Positions 9,351-18,474 of a DNA stretch of 64,000 bases are shown here, in pieces. The notes beneath the pieces are model-generated. The model did not search any database. It saw only the letters and a list, made by a program, of their open reading frames with translations, and was not told the origin of the DNA. The position numbers and the translations under genes were made by a program. Source of the stretch: CAMTVQ01 sp947085255 (GTDB taxonomy: Bacteria; Bacteroidota; Bacteroidia; Sphingobacteriales; Sphingobacteriaceae). How positions within the stretch are numbered: the stretch's first letter is position 1; each line of letters opens with the position of its first letter. The stretch covers positions 310,001 to 374,000 of the forward strand of contig CAMTVQ010000002.1 of the NCBI GenBank assembly GCA_947085255.1, in the 5' to 3' direction.

Positions 9351-10409
9351 TTACAAAACAAACAATTTCCACACACCCGAAAGTGCCATGCATACAAAAG
9401 ATGCAGGAATAAGCACTTTCCAACAAAACGTCATTAATTGATCTACACGCAAACGCGGATATGTCCACCTAATCCACATCTGCACCAATACAATAAATAA
9501 AGTTTTACTCAATAACCAACCTATTCCCCATACTGTTCCAGTAGTCCAATTGGCTAATGCAAGGCTGCCTATATTAGGTAATGGACTATTCCAACCACCC
9601 AAAAATACCACAACGCCTATCATACTCACTAAAAACATCATGGCATATTCGGCCAAAAACAAAACGCCAAATTTAAACCCGCTGTACTCCACATGGAAAC
9701 CTGCTACCAATTCTGATTCTGCTTCTGGAATATCAAAAGGTGCTCTATTGCACTCTGCCAACGATGCGATAAAATAGATAACAAAAGCAATAAGCAAATG
9801 AGGGGCACGCAAGATATTCCAGGAAAAAATACCACCCACACTACTTACATCCCAAAAACCCATGCTTAGTGTTTTCTCTGGTGATAAAATGCCTTGCTGT
9901 AAGGTAATATCTTGCATATTTAAGGTACCAGCAATCATGACTGCAGCTAATAAGGCAATAGCTGCGGGTATTTCGTACGATATAATTTGTGCTACGGAGC
10001 GCATAGCCCCTAATACGGCATATTTATTATTACTTCCCCACCCTGCCATTAGTATGCCTGCTACTTCTACCGAAATAATAGCCAGTATATAAAACAACCC
10101 CACATTAGCTGCCGAAGGCAATACATCAGGAGCAAATGGCATACAAGCAAAGCCCATATACACGGATACAAATACAATGATGGGAGCAAGTACAAATAGT
10201 GCTTTATCGGCTACGGTTGGCACAATACTTTCTTTTTGCAGCATTTTTAAAATATCTGCAAAGGTTTGCAACAAGCCATACTTACCTGTTTCGGTAGGTC
10301 CTATCCTATCTTGGATAAATGCAGACACCTTGCGCTCAGCCCATACCGCCATAAGGGCGTATAACGCTAAGGAAGTTACTAAAATGATTGAGAGTATAAA
10401 CAGAGCCAC
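9351..10409 (-). CDS. nuoH: NADH-quinone oxidoreductase subunit H
   Basis: Quinone-site membrane subunit of complex I, 352 residues, about eight helices. Conserved cytosolic loops are intact: ERKVSAFIQDRIGPTETGKY near the N-terminus, YEIPAAIALL, and the acidic ECNRAPFDIPEAESELVAGF loop, then RWTYPRLRVDQLM. The start codon is GTG at 10409; an in-frame TAA lies two codons upstream, so no longer form is possible. It is the first gene of this block: upstream lies a divergent lipoprotein gene, not nuoG, so the hydrophilic NADH-dehydrogenase arm must be encoded elsewhere. Confidence 0.97.
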   Translation of the reverse strand: MALFILSIILVTSLALYALMAVWAERKVSAFIQDRIGPTETGKYGLLQTFADILKMLQKESIVPTVADKALFVLAPIIVFVSVYMGFACMPFAPDVLPSAANVGLFYILAIISVEVAGILMAGWGSNNKYAVLGAMRSVAQIISYEIPAAIALLAAVMIAGTLNMQDITLQQGILSPEKTLSMGFWDVSSVGGIFSWNILRAPHLLIAFVIYFIASLAECNRAPFDIPEAESELVAGFHVEYSGFKFGVLFLAEYAMMFLVSMIGVVVFLGGWNSPLPNIGSLALANWTTGTVWGIGWLLSKTLFIVLVQMWIRWTYPRLRVDQLMTFCWKVLIPASFVCMALSGVWKLFVL

Positions 10410-10476
10410 GTTTTATGCTGTAAATATATTAATGTTGGACTGGATACTGCTTAATTAATTTTCTAAACTTTAATTA

Positions 10477-10484
10477 TATCTTTG
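10477..10484 (+). promoter_or_regulatory. Putative -7 box of the lipoprotein gene promoter
   Basis: TATCTTTG matches the Bacteroidota primary-sigma -7 consensus TAnnTTTG. It lies in the 127-bp divergent spacer between nuoH and the lipoprotein gene and would give a leader of about 50 nt. No good -33 TTTG is seen at the expected distance, and no equally good box is found for nuoH on the other strand. Confidence 0.5.
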
Positions 10485-10536
10485 TCTACTAATTAATAAT
10501 ACCATAACACACTCTCAAATATCTATTGCAACGCGT

Positions 10537-11394
10537 ATGACACATTGTTACAAAAAATTTCTTCTTGCAACGCTTAGTTTTTTTCTTGTTTTTGCAACAG
10601 CTTGCACTGTAGATAATGATCCTGCTAAACCTGTAGTTACTCCTGATGATGGCAGTATAATCTACGGCACTTCTATAAAAGATGGCGAATTTAGTACTCC
10701 TGCATTTTATTCATTTGATGCCTTTGGCAGACTCACCAACTTTACTTACGCAACGGGTTCTGATACGTTTATTTACAAAGGAATTGCTGAGTATACAGTT
10801 ACGAATAGAGATACGACAGATAGCATTATTAATTCAGTAACGTATCCTTTGCTAAACGGTCGATTAGCCAATCTACAAACTGAGTTTATAACCTATGAAT
10901 TTATCTATGATAGCGGACAAATGATTAATTCTATTTCTAAAAACGATACTTCTGGAGAAGAAATAACTTCAAAAAAATCATATGATAGCTTTGGCAGTTT
11001 AGTACGTAATATTATCACAAATAAACGTACCGGAGTAATAGATACACTTACGTACACCTATAGCGATAAAGCTGATAACTACAGATTAAGCAGCATTGCC
11101 TACTTAAATGCAACAGCACCCCTTAATTACGCACGCTTATTTTCAGACACAACTGGCGATATTAGAAGACCTACTATAGACAACGACTTTGCGCTACAAC
11201 TCTACGAGCCAATTTTTGGAAATACCAATGTGTTCTTTTTAGAGAAAATCAGCAGTTCTGCTTCTCAAAAAACACTAACATTTACGTTTGCTAGCCAACC
11301 AGATGGCTCATTAAGCGCAAGCGTACGCAGCAATGCAAGGTCGCCATTTAATACACTTGACCTACCTGCTTTTTCTGTAATACCTAAAGAGTAA
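10537..11394 (+). CDS. Hypothetical lipoprotein
   Basis: Exported protein of 285 residues with a lipoprotein signal peptide: basic start, hydrophobic stretch FLLATLSFFLVFATAC and Cys23 as the likely lipidated residue, followed by an acidic VDNDPAKP linker. The rest is rich in Thr, Ser, Tyr and Asp with alternating beta-strand patterns (YDSFGSLVRN, TLTYTYSDKADNYRLSSIAYLN), resembling the short Y/D-rich strand repeats of DUF4595-like or RHS/YD-like Bacteroidota lipoproteins, but not close enough to name. It is a single-gene unit, divergent from nuoH and closed by a strong terminator. Confidence 0.8.
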   Translation: MTHCYKKFLLATLSFFLVFATACTVDNDPAKPVVTPDDGSIIYGTSIKDGEFSTPAFYSFDAFGRLTNFTYATGSDTFIYKGIAEYTVTNRDTTDSIINSVTYPLLNGRLANLQTEFITYEFIYDSGQMINSISKNDTSGEEITSKKSYDSFGSLVRNIITNKRTGVIDTLTYTYSDKADNYRLSSIAYLNATAPLNYARLFSDTTGDIRRPTIDNDFALQLYEPIFGNTNVFFLEKISSSASQKTLTFTFASQPDGSLSASVRSNARSPFNTLDLPAFSVIPKE

Positions 11395-11414
11395 TAGTAC
11401 TTATAACACGTATA

Positions 11415-11449
11415 AAAACACCCGCTAAATAAGATTTAGCGGGTGTTTT
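11415..11449. terminator. Bidirectional intrinsic terminator
   Basis: Perfect 16-bp inverted repeat with a 3-nt loop; the core is ACACCCGCTAAAT / ATTTAGCGGGTGT, with A-rich and T-rich flanks. It lies between the convergent lipoprotein and murI genes and can stop transcription from both sides. Confidence 0.9.
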
Positions 11450-11467
11450 CCTTTATAGATATATAGA

Positions 11468-12274
11468 TTACTTCCAAATATTTTGTTCTTCTAAATGAAC
11501 CTTTTCGTGAAAGAAAAGCTGTGCCGTTTTATCAAATGAATGTGTAAAATCGGACACATAAAAATGGTGTTTCGCTTCCAATTTATCACTCAACAAGTTC
11601 TTTTTACTCAGCACCTCTTTTACATGTTGCGCTACTATAGCTGCAGAATCTACTATATAAATACTCTTTTTGTAATAGGCTTCTATCTCGGGCTTTATTA
11701 GCGGAAAGTGGGTACAACCTAGCACCAAACTATCTATTTTTTTGAGCTTAGGTTTTGATAAGTAAGAATTGATAATTGTTTTAGAGATGCTGTTATTAAA
11801 AAAACCTTCTTCTATCATGGGTACTAATAGAGGCGTAGCCAACGAAGCCACTTCTATTGCATTATCTCCCGATTGCAACTTTTGGGCATACACATCCGAT
11901 TTTACAGTGCCCTTGGTGGCAATTACACCTACGCGCTTATATATCTTTTGCTCTATTAAGTGATTTACAACAGGGTCGATTACATTAATAACGGGCAGTT
12001 TATCTCCCATAAATTCATTTAAATCGGCAAAACCGTAAGACGATGCCGTATTACAAGCAATAACAATAGCCTTACACTTTTTTTGTGCCAAAAACTGCCC
12101 AATTTTAAGGCAATAGTACTTTATTGCCTCTGGTGATTTCTCTCCATAAGGCAAGTGCGCTGTATCTCCAAAATAAATTAATTGTTCTTGTGGTAATAAC
12201 TTATGAATGGCGCTTGCCACCGTAAGCCCGCCAATACCCGAATCAAAAATGCCTATTGGTTGATTATTTTGCAT
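11468..12274 (-). CDS. murI: Glutamate racemase
   Basis: Cytosolic enzyme of 268 residues making D-glutamate for peptidoglycan. The N-terminus (PIGIFDSGIGGLTV) is the family signature and fixes the start. The two catalytic cysteines are present: C74 in VIACNTASS and C187 in LVLGCTHFP. It lies downstream of the bamA-ompH-ompH operon as in many Bacteroidota, but a terminator hairpin ends directly at its start codon, leaving no normal leader or ribosome-binding site. Confidence 0.97.
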   Translation of the reverse strand: MQNNQPIGIFDSGIGGLTVASAIHKLLPQEQLIYFGDTAHLPYGEKSPEAIKYYCLKIGQFLAQKKCKAIVIACNTASSYGFADLNEFMGDKLPVINVIDPVVNHLIEQKIYKRVGVIATKGTVKSDVYAQKLQSGDNAIEVASLATPLLVPMIEEGFFNNSISKTIINSYLSKPKLKKIDSLVLGCTHFPLIKPEIEAYYKKSIYIVDSAAIVAQHVKEVLSKKNLLSDKLEAKHHFYVSDFTHSFDKTAQLFFHEKVHLEEQNIWK

Positions 12275-12279
12275 AAAAA

Positions 12280-12300
12280 AAAGCGGTATAAAACCGCTTT
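12280..12300 (-). terminator. Intrinsic terminator after ompH, abutting murI start
   Basis: Read on the minus strand: AAAGCGGT, 5-nt loop, ACCGCTTT, then an unbroken T-run reaching the ATG of murI (12272-12274). The 8-bp stem lies 24 bp after the ompH stop codon. It looks like a normal rho-independent terminator, except that the next gene starts with no spacer. Confidence 0.85.
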
Positions 12301-12324
12301 CAATGTTACTAATAATTTAGGAAA

Positions 12325-12870
12325 TTATTTTTTAGGTGCCGCTACAGGAGCTCCTGTATCAGCAATGCCTAATCTCTTTTTAGCAACTGCCATAATATTA
12401 TCCGATTCTTGACCATATACTACAGAACCAACGCTGGTATCAAATATATAGGCGAATCCGTTTTCTTTTGCAATACCAGTAATCGCATCTTCTGCTTTCT
12501 TAAGAATTGGGGCATACAACTCTTCTTTCTTTTTTTCGATAGATTGTTGTGCTGTTTGCTGAAACTCTTGAATGCGTGTTTGCAAATCGATGATTTCTTT
12601 TTCTTTTGTTTGCTTAATAGCATCAGCCATTAAGGCTTCTTTTGATTGATAATCTTGCAATTTGGTTTGATACTCGCCAGTCATGGTTTTTAATTGACTT
12701 TCTAACTGCGCGCCAAAATCTTGTAATTGTTTGTCAGCTGCTTTGATTTCTGGCATCATAGCTAATAGTTCAGCTGAATTGATGTGACCGAATTTTAACT
12801 GTGCTTGTGCAACTGTAGTGCCTATAAGCAACATAATTGCTACTGATAGAATTTGTATTAACTTGTTCAT
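12325..12870 (-). CDS. OmpH/Skp-family periplasmic chaperone (second copy)
   Basis: Periplasmic chaperone for unfolded outer-membrane proteins, 181 residues. It has a signal peptide (cleavage near TTVAQAQ, residues 20-24), then the OmpH pattern: KFGHINSAELLAMMPE, a long charged coiled-coil arm (about residues 40-125, with KEKEIIDLQTRIQEFQQ), and a C-terminal strand AKENGFAYIFDTS...VVYG. It is the last gene of the DUF6089-uppS-bamA-ompH-ompH operon, 20 bp after the first copy. Confidence 0.94.
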   Translation of the reverse strand: MNKLIQILSVAIMLLIGTTVAQAQLKFGHINSAELLAMMPEIKAADKQLQDFGAQLESQLKTMTGEYQTKLQDYQSKEALMADAIKQTKEKEIIDLQTRIQEFQQTAQQSIEKKKEELYAPILKKAEDAITGIAKENGFAYIFDTSVGSVVYGQESDNIMAVAKKRLGIADTGAPVAAPKK

Positions 12871-12890
12871 TAATGGTTTGGTTTTTATGT

Positions 12891-13436
12891 TTATTTATCT
12901 TTTCCTTTAAATTCACCAGGTTTTAAACCCAGTTTTACTACAACAGCATCACTTTTGTCCATTTTTGGACTGGCATACAGCATAATTACTTCGCTCGATT
13001 TGTCGAATAACATACCAAAACCACCCTCCTCTGCTACCTTTTGTACGGCATCGTACACCTTGTCTTGCACTGGTTTTATCAGTTCTTTACGACGTTGGAA
13101 AAGCTCGCCTTCGTATCCAAATTTCTGACGCTGAAACTCTTTGGCTACTTTCTCTTTATCAACAATTTCTTGCTCTCTACGCTTGCGCATCTCATCGGTA
13201 AGCAATACTTGCTCTGCCTGATACGCTTTGTATAACTTTTCAATCTCTGCAAAACGCTGCTCCGATTCGCGTTGCCATTGCACCGATAAATCGTCAATCT
13301 GCTGCTGTGCCGACGCGTATTCTGGAATGTGTTTCAATATGTATTCCGAATCTACAAATCCTATTTTGGTTTGTGCTGTTGCACCTATAGCTAGGCACAA
13401 AATTATCAGTAAACTACCAATGTATTTCTTCATCAT
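12891..13436 (-). CDS. OmpH/Skp-family periplasmic chaperone (first copy)
   Basis: Paralogue of the downstream chaperone, 181 residues, with a signal peptide (LLIILCLAIGATAQ). Mature part: KIGFVDSEYILKHIPEY, a coiled-coil arm (about residues 45-125), and the AEEGGFGMLFDKSSEVIMLYA end. Eight bp separate it from the bamA stop, so it is co-transcribed with bamA and presumably delivers substrates to it. Two successive ATG codons are possible starts (13436 or 13433). Confidence 0.94.
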   Translation of the reverse strand: MMKKYIGSLLIILCLAIGATAQTKIGFVDSEYILKHIPEYASAQQQIDDLSVQWQRESEQRFAEIEKLYKAYQAEQVLLTDEMRKRREQEIVDKEKVAKEFQRQKFGYEGELFQRRKELIKPVQDKVYDAVQKVAEEGGFGMLFDKSSEVIMLYASPKMDKSDAVVVKLGLKPGEFKGKDK

Positions 13437-13444
13437 GTGTTGTA

Positions 13445-15961
13445 TTAAAATCCTGTTCCTAAAGCTTGGCTAATCGAGAAGTGGAATTCTCCTCTATCCG
13501 CTCGTAATAAGCCCGGCACATCATCAAATCCGTATCCGTAATCTAAACCTAATAAGCCAAATATAGGTAAAAATACTCTTACACCTACACCTGTGGCACG
13601 TTTCACTTCAAAAGGATTGAAGGTATTAAACTTACTCCAGGTATTCCCTCCCTCTACAAATGTCAATGCATACACGGTAAGACTTGGATTATTTACAATA
13701 GGATGTCTTAACTCTATGGTAAATTTATCGAATATCGGATTGCCTCCCTGCCCCGTAAAACCTGCTGGATTCACCGAGTTATTTGGATAACCGCGTAAGC
13801 CGATAATTTCTGATCCTGTTAAGAAATCATACCCAGTTAAACCGTCTCCACCCAACTTAAAGCGCTCAAATGGAGAGATACCAATATCTTTATTGTAGAA
13901 TCCGATGAAGCCAAACTGCATTTTGGTATTTACCACCAAATTGCCTACCAATTTAATAAAGTACGAGGCATCAAATTTCCATTTATGGAACTCGATAAAC
14001 TCATAACGTTCGTTTGCGGTTACGCCTTTATAATTCTTTCCGTTAAACAACGAGTAAGGCGGAGTAGCCTGCACACTAAATTGAATAACCGAACCCGAAC
14101 GCGGATAAATAGGCTGATCAATTGAGTTACGTGATATACTTTGGGTAATGTTAAAGTTGTACGATACACCTTTATCGAATACAAATCCTCCAAAATTATT
14201 TAAGTTATATTGCTGTAAACTAAAAGTAGTTGTTTCCTGAAAGTAGTCATCAGGGATTTTTAGGCGCTGTCCAATTGTTACCGAAAACCCATTTATTTTA
14301 ATATCCCTACGTCCTGCTTCAGATTTCTTGAGTCCATTACTTTGTATAGAGCGATACAAACTTACACCCATATAAATAGGCTTGCGACCACCCAACCACG
14401 GCTCAGCAAACGAAAAGCTATACGATTGATAGAATAATCCGTTTGTTTGCGCTCTTAAGCTCAATTTCTGACCATCGCCAGTAGGCAAGTAGCTTTTCCA
14501 GTTTTTGCTAAACAGATTTTTAGTAGAGAAATTATTGAACGACACACCCAATGTACCTACAATTCTACCTTGACCAAAACCTCCTGATAATTCAATCTGA
14601 TCCGACGGCTTTTCTACAACAGTGTATTCCAAATCTACCGTTCCCGTTTCTGGATGTGGTACAGGGTTTACGTTTAGCTGTTGTTGGTCAAAATAATTTA
14701 GCTGCGCCAGTTCGCGAATGCTTCGGGTAATATCCGAACGAGAAAATTTTTGTCCCGGCTTGGTACGCAACTCACGCAAAACAACATGGTCGTTTGTTTT
14801 TTCATTTCCACTTACCGTTACGCGGTTGATAGTTGCCTGCGCACCTTCTACCATGCGCATTTCTAAATCTATGGTATCATTATACACCTTAATCTCTGTA
14901 GGGTTTATTCTGAAAAACAAATACCCATCATCTAAATAAAGTGATGATACATCCCTTCCGTTTGGATTGGCATTTAGGCGTTTATTCAGTTCCGTTTGGT
15001 TAAAAATATCCCCTTTCTTAATCCCCAATACTTGACTAAGCACCTCAGAAGTATATTTGGTATTACCCGTCCAAGTAATGTTTCCGAAGTAATATTTAGG
15101 ACCTTCGCTTAAATCAACATCAATATTTATTCGGTTTTGCTTTACCTTATACAAAGAATCTCTAAGGATAATCGCATCTCTAAAACCCTTTTCGTTGTAC
15201 TTGCTTATTAAGTTTAGTTTATCTTCTTGATACTTATCTTCCAAGTATTTTGATGAGCGAAATACATTGATGGAACTACGTTCTTTCGTTTCTTTAAAGT
15301 AGCGTTTCAGTTTCTGCGACTTTATATTTTCATTACCCGTAAAGTTGATATTTTCTATACGTACGCGCTTGCCTTTATCAATGGTAATGGTGAGCATTAC
15401 GCTATTTGCCAATGTACTATCCACCTTCTCGGTGATTACCACGGCAACGTTCATAAAGCCTTTTTCTACATAAAATTTCTTGATGGTATTTTGTGTATTG
15501 TTTAGCAAATTCTGATTCACAATTTTACCGCGTATCAATTTTATCTTTTCGCGAATATCATCTGCTTCGTTTTTCTTAATCCCCTCAAACGAAAAGCGCG
15601 ACAGCCTAGAACGCTCTATCAATGCAATCTCAAAAAAGATGAGATTACCCTGTACCCTACTTATCTTCAAGTCGATATCTTCAAATAATTCTTGATTCCA
15701 CAATGCCTGTATAGCTCTCGATATTTTATCTCCAGGAACCATAATGCGCTCACCAGTAACTAATCCCGTAAGGCTTATAAGTGCTGCATTATCTAAAAAG
15801 CGCGTACCAGTAATGGTTACTCCACCTATTTCAAATTCTTTAGGACTGCGGTAATCAATTTCACTTGATATATTTTTTCCTCGATTAAAATTACGCAACT
15901 GCGCTATTGCAACAACGTGTAATAAAATGAAGCAAAGGGTAATAAATAGTTGTTTAAACAA
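13445..15961 (-). CDS. bamA: Outer-membrane protein assembly factor BamA
   Basis: Outer-membrane insertase, 838 residues. A signal peptide (about residues 1-20, ending VVAIAQ) is followed by a short N-terminal extension typical of Bacteroidota, five POTRA domains (for example FEIGGVTITGTRFLDNAAL, and VRIENINFTGNENIKSQKL) to about residue 450, then the 16-strand barrel (from IELSGGFGQGRIVGTLGVSF) containing the lid motif LRGYPNNSV. The terminal strand is FHFSISQALGTGF, ending in aromatic Phe as required for barrel folding. It sits between uppS and two ompH genes, the usual phylum order. Confidence 0.97.
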   Translation of the reverse strand: MFKQLFITLCFILLHVVAIAQLRNFNRGKNISSEIDYRSPKEFEIGGVTITGTRFLDNAALISLTGLVTGERIMVPGDKISRAIQALWNQELFEDIDLKISRVQGNLIFFEIALIERSRLSRFSFEGIKKNEADDIREKIKLIRGKIVNQNLLNNTQNTIKKFYVEKGFMNVAVVITEKVDSTLANSVMLTITIDKGKRVRIENINFTGNENIKSQKLKRYFKETKERSSINVFRSSKYLEDKYQEDKLNLISKYNEKGFRDAIILRDSLYKVKQNRINIDVDLSEGPKYYFGNITWTGNTKYTSEVLSQVLGIKKGDIFNQTELNKRLNANPNGRDVSSLYLDDGYLFFRINPTEIKVYNDTIDLEMRMVEGAQATINRVTVSGNEKTNDHVVLRELRTKPGQKFSRSDITRSIRELAQLNYFDQQQLNVNPVPHPETGTVDLEYTVVEKPSDQIELSGGFGQGRIVGTLGVSFNNFSTKNLFSKNWKSYLPTGDGQKLSLRAQTNGLFYQSYSFSFAEPWLGGRKPIYMGVSLYRSIQSNGLKKSEAGRRDIKINGFSVTIGQRLKIPDDYFQETTTFSLQQYNLNNFGGFVFDKGVSYNFNITQSISRNSIDQPIYPRSGSVIQFSVQATPPYSLFNGKNYKGVTANERYEFIEFHKWKFDASYFIKLVGNLVVNTKMQFGFIGFYNKDIGISPFERFKLGGDGLTGYDFLTGSEIIGLRGYPNNSVNPAGFTGQGGNPIFDKFTIELRHPIVNNPSLTVYALTFVEGGNTWSKFNTFNPFEVKRATGVGVRVFLPIFGLLGLDYGYGFDDVPGLLRADRGEFHFSISQALGTGF

Positions 15962-15981
15962 AATGTATCGTACTATAAAAG

Positions 15982-16716
15982 TTAAAGGATTTGCTCACTA
16001 ATGAGACCAAAGCGTCGTTCGCGTTGTTGGTAGTCAAGAATTGCCTCAAAAAGATGCTCTCTGCGAAAATCAGGCCATAAAACGGGGGTAAAGTAGAGTT
16101 CGGCATAGGCTAATTGCCACAGTAAAAAGTTGCTAATGCGATACTCTCCACTGGTACGTATCATCAACTCGGGATGCGGCATTGGGTAGGTAGCCAGATG
16201 GCTATTAACCAGTGATTCGCTAATGTCTTGCGGCTGTACCTCGCCTGCAGCTACCTTATACGCTATTTGCTGCATTGCTTGCACCATTTCCCATTTAGCG
16301 CTGTAACTAAGCGCCAAACTTAAGGTCATACGTGTATTATTTTTTGTTTTTTCTATGGCCTCTTGTAATTCTGCGTAACATTTTTTGGGTAATGCAGATA
16401 AATCACCAAATGCATTGAGGCGCACATCATTCTCCATCAACGTAGCTGTTTCTTTGCTAATGGTGCTCACCAAAAGTTCCATTAAGGCATTAATTTCGGC
16501 TTGCGGACGGTTCCAATTTTCGGTAGAAAAAGCATACATCGTAAGGTACTTAACACCTATTTCGGCTGCTCCCTCTACGGTATCGCGCACAGCTTTTACG
16601 CCATTTTGGTGCCCAAAAACACGAAATTTGCCTTTTTCTTTTGCCCATCTGCCATTACCATCCATAATAATGGCGATATGCTGAGGTAATTTTTCTGGAT
16701 TTATTTTCTCTTTCAC
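15982..16716 (-). CDS. uppS: Isoprenyl transferase (undecaprenyl diphosphate synthase)
   Basis: Cytosolic cis-prenyltransferase making undecaprenyl diphosphate, the lipid carrier for wall and O-antigen synthesis. Motifs: IAIIMDGNGRWA (catalytic Asp19, with GTG start), GHQNGVKAVRD, YAFSTENWNRP, and the C-terminal LMIRTSGEYRISNFLLWQLAYAE region. Length is 244 residues. The GTG at 16716 starts 4 bp after the DUF6089 stop and fits the family; an in-frame TTG at 16752 would add 12 non-homologous residues and overlap the previous gene. Confidence 0.95.
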   Translation of the reverse strand: MKEKINPEKLPQHIAIIMDGNGRWAKEKGKFRVFGHQNGVKAVRDTVEGAAEIGVKYLTMYAFSTENWNRPQAEINALMELLVSTISKETATLMENDVRLNAFGDLSALPKKCYAELQEAIEKTKNNTRMTLSLALSYSAKWEMVQAMQQIAYKVAAGEVQPQDISESLVNSHLATYPMPHPELMIRTSGEYRISNFLLWQLAYAELYFTPVLWPDFRREHLFEAILDYQQRERRFGLISEQIL

Positions 16717-16720
16717 GCGG

Positions 16721-17533
16721 CTAATCGAAGGTGGGGCATTTTTGTGGCACAAAGGTATAAGTTATGCTTATTCCGGCAAGCAAGAACATATCTTTTTTGG
16801 TACCATCTCCACGTTGTGAACCACTGCGTCCTAAATTTTCGCCGTTGTTTACCTCTCCAGAACGATCGGAGAAGGCCGCAGCTATTGTTCCATTATTATT
16901 TTGCACCGTTTGCGCACCGGCATAATTACCCGAAACGTCATCTAAGTAATCAGTAAATGCCTTGCGGTAACCAATATCTGCTGCAAGAGTAGTTTTACCT
17001 CCAATATTATATTTAAAGCCCACACCAAAAGGAATAGCCAAACTCACTAAATCATAGGTATCGTTTTTGCCCGTTTTTTGTTGCCCTTCGGTACCAAATG
17101 GCTGTAAATCATATGTACTACCTTGGTATTCGGCTTGCGGATTGAATAGAAAAGCCGACAACCCTGTGAATACATAAGGCGAAAATTTGTAGCGCGTTTT
17201 TACCGCATACTTAAACAAGTTGAACTCCAACATGCCACTTACCTCGCTAATAGTTGATTGAAAACTGAGGTTACGCAAGCGTTGATTGGGGTCAGAAGAT
17301 TCTGCATCCGAAGCTCGAACTTTGCCCTGGGCTACGCCTAAACGTAATGCCCAAAAAGCATTGTAGTTTATTCGCAGAAATAACGCACCTGCAGGGTCAG
17401 TAATTTTTAATGGTTGTGAGGGATTGATATCGCCCATATAGCCACTACCACCGCCCCAGATACCAAATTCGGTACGCTGGGCAGATACCATAGTTGGCAG
17501 TAAAAAAAGAAGAAAAAGCAGGTGTTTAATCAT
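16721..17533 (-). CDS. DUF6089 family outer-membrane beta-barrel protein
   Basis: Exported protein of 270 residues with a signal peptide (LLFLLFLLPTMVSAQ). The mature part starts RTEFGIWGGGSGYMGDINPS and shows alternating beta strands ending in aromatic residues (RYKFSPYVFTGLSAFLF, FGVGFKYNIGGKTTLAADIGYR, FLLAGISITYTFV), as in small barrel porins. DUF6089 proteins are found beside uppS and bamA across the phylum; the precise role is unknown. It is the first gene of the operon, with a consensus promoter directly upstream. Confidence 0.9.
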   Translation of the reverse strand: MIKHLLFLLFLLPTMVSAQRTEFGIWGGGSGYMGDINPSQPLKITDPAGALFLRINYNAFWALRLGVAQGKVRASDAESSDPNQRLRNLSFQSTISEVSGMLEFNLFKYAVKTRYKFSPYVFTGLSAFLFNPQAEYQGSTYDLQPFGTEGQQKTGKNDTYDLVSLAIPFGVGFKYNIGGKTTLAADIGYRKAFTDYLDDVSGNYAGAQTVQNNNGTIAAAFSDRSGEVNNGENLGRSGSQRGDGTKKDMFLLAGISITYTFVPQKCPTFD

Positions 17534-17547
17534 TACAACAAGAACAA

Positions 17548-17578
17548 CAAATATACCCTAAAAGTGCAAATAAACAAA
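17548..17578 (-). promoter_or_regulatory. Promoter of the DUF6089-uppS-bamA-ompH operon
   Basis: Perfect match to the Bacteroidota primary promoter: -33 TTTG (17575-17578), a 19-bp spacer, and -7 TATATTTG (17548-17555), read on the minus strand. The predicted start of transcription is about 11 nt before the DUF6089 ATG. Confidence 0.8.
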
Positions 17579-17588
17579 GGGTTAGCTT

Positions 17589-18467
17589 TTAGTTACGACT
17601 ATCAAGCCCCCACATTAATTTGTTTCTTAACGTACCGAGGTAATTTTCATTGTTGAGGCGTACTAAATTTAGTTGAAAGTTTTCTTTACGAACAGCCAAT
17701 TGCACGCTCGATTCTACGGTTTCGTTACGCGCATCTAACGACACATTGAAATACGAACTACGCCCTTCTATTTCGAAAGAAATGATGCTATTATCAGCAA
17801 CAATTACTGGTCGTACATTAAGGTTGTGCGGAGATATAGGTGTAATAATCAGACTCTCTGAACGTGGAAAAACGATTGGACCTCCACAACTTAAATTATA
17901 GCCAGTAGAGCCCGTAGGCGTAGATACTATTAATCCATCTGCCCAGTATGAATTCAAAAATTCGCCATTCAAATACGTATGGATAATGATCATGGAAGAG
18001 GTATCCTTTTTATGGATTACCAACTCATTTAGTCCATAATTTACACCTTCAAACAACTCTCTATCCGAATCTAATCGAATTAAGCTGCGTTTATCAATAG
18101 TGTAATGCCCTTTAGCAAGGCTATCAATGGCTTCTGTAATTTCTTCTTTGGCTATGCTTGCCAAAAAACCCAGTCGCCCCATATTCATACCCACTACCGG
18201 AATGCCCGAATCACGCACTAAAGTAAGTGTATCGAGCATGGTTCCATCGCCACCAAGGCTAATAAGAAACTGGCTTTTATCAATTAATTCGTGATGGGTG
18301 GTAAAAAGCTGGGGCGTTTGTCTAAAAAGTATGCGTGATGAAAGGTACACCGAAAATGGCTCATACACGACTACCGAAATACCCATATCGTGCATACAAT
18401 CAAAAAGCTGTTGCACAAACGGAACGGCTGCATCATTAAACTTACGACCGTAAATAGCTATCTGCAT
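17589..18467 (-). CDS. nadK: NAD kinase
   Basis: Cytosolic enzyme phosphorylating NAD to NADP, 292 residues. Signature motifs: SLGGDGTMLDTLTLV (GGDG active site), GMNMGRLGFLAS, ELVIHKKDTSSMI (NE-like loop), and STPTGSTGYNLSCGGPIVFP. It is placed directly upstream of DUF6089-uppS, a common Bacteroidota order, but separated by 55 bp holding a separate promoter. Confidence 0.97.
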   Translation of the reverse strand: MQIAIYGRKFNDAAVPFVQQLFDCMHDMGISVVVYEPFSVYLSSRILFRQTPQLFTTHHELIDKSQFLISLGGDGTMLDTLTLVRDSGIPVVGMNMGRLGFLASIAKEEITEAIDSLAKGHYTIDKRSLIRLDSDRELFEGVNYGLNELVIHKKDTSSMIIIHTYLNGEFLNSYWADGLIVSTPTGSTGYNLSCGGPIVFPRSESLIITPISPHNLNVRPVIVADNSIISFEIEGRSSYFNVSLDARNETVESSVQLAVRKENFQLNLVRLNNENYLGTLRNKLMWGLDSRN

Positions 18468-18474
18468 AGTTTGA

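Noticed and set aside
9343..9468. Extended nuoI N-terminus overlapping nuoH
   Set aside because: The extra 40 residues are Cys-rich, do not resemble NuoI and are a by-product of the nuoH sequence in another frame.
16717..16752. Longer uppS start at TTG 16752
   Set aside because: It adds residues unlike the family and overlaps the DUF6089 gene; GTG 16716 fits the family start and gene spacing.
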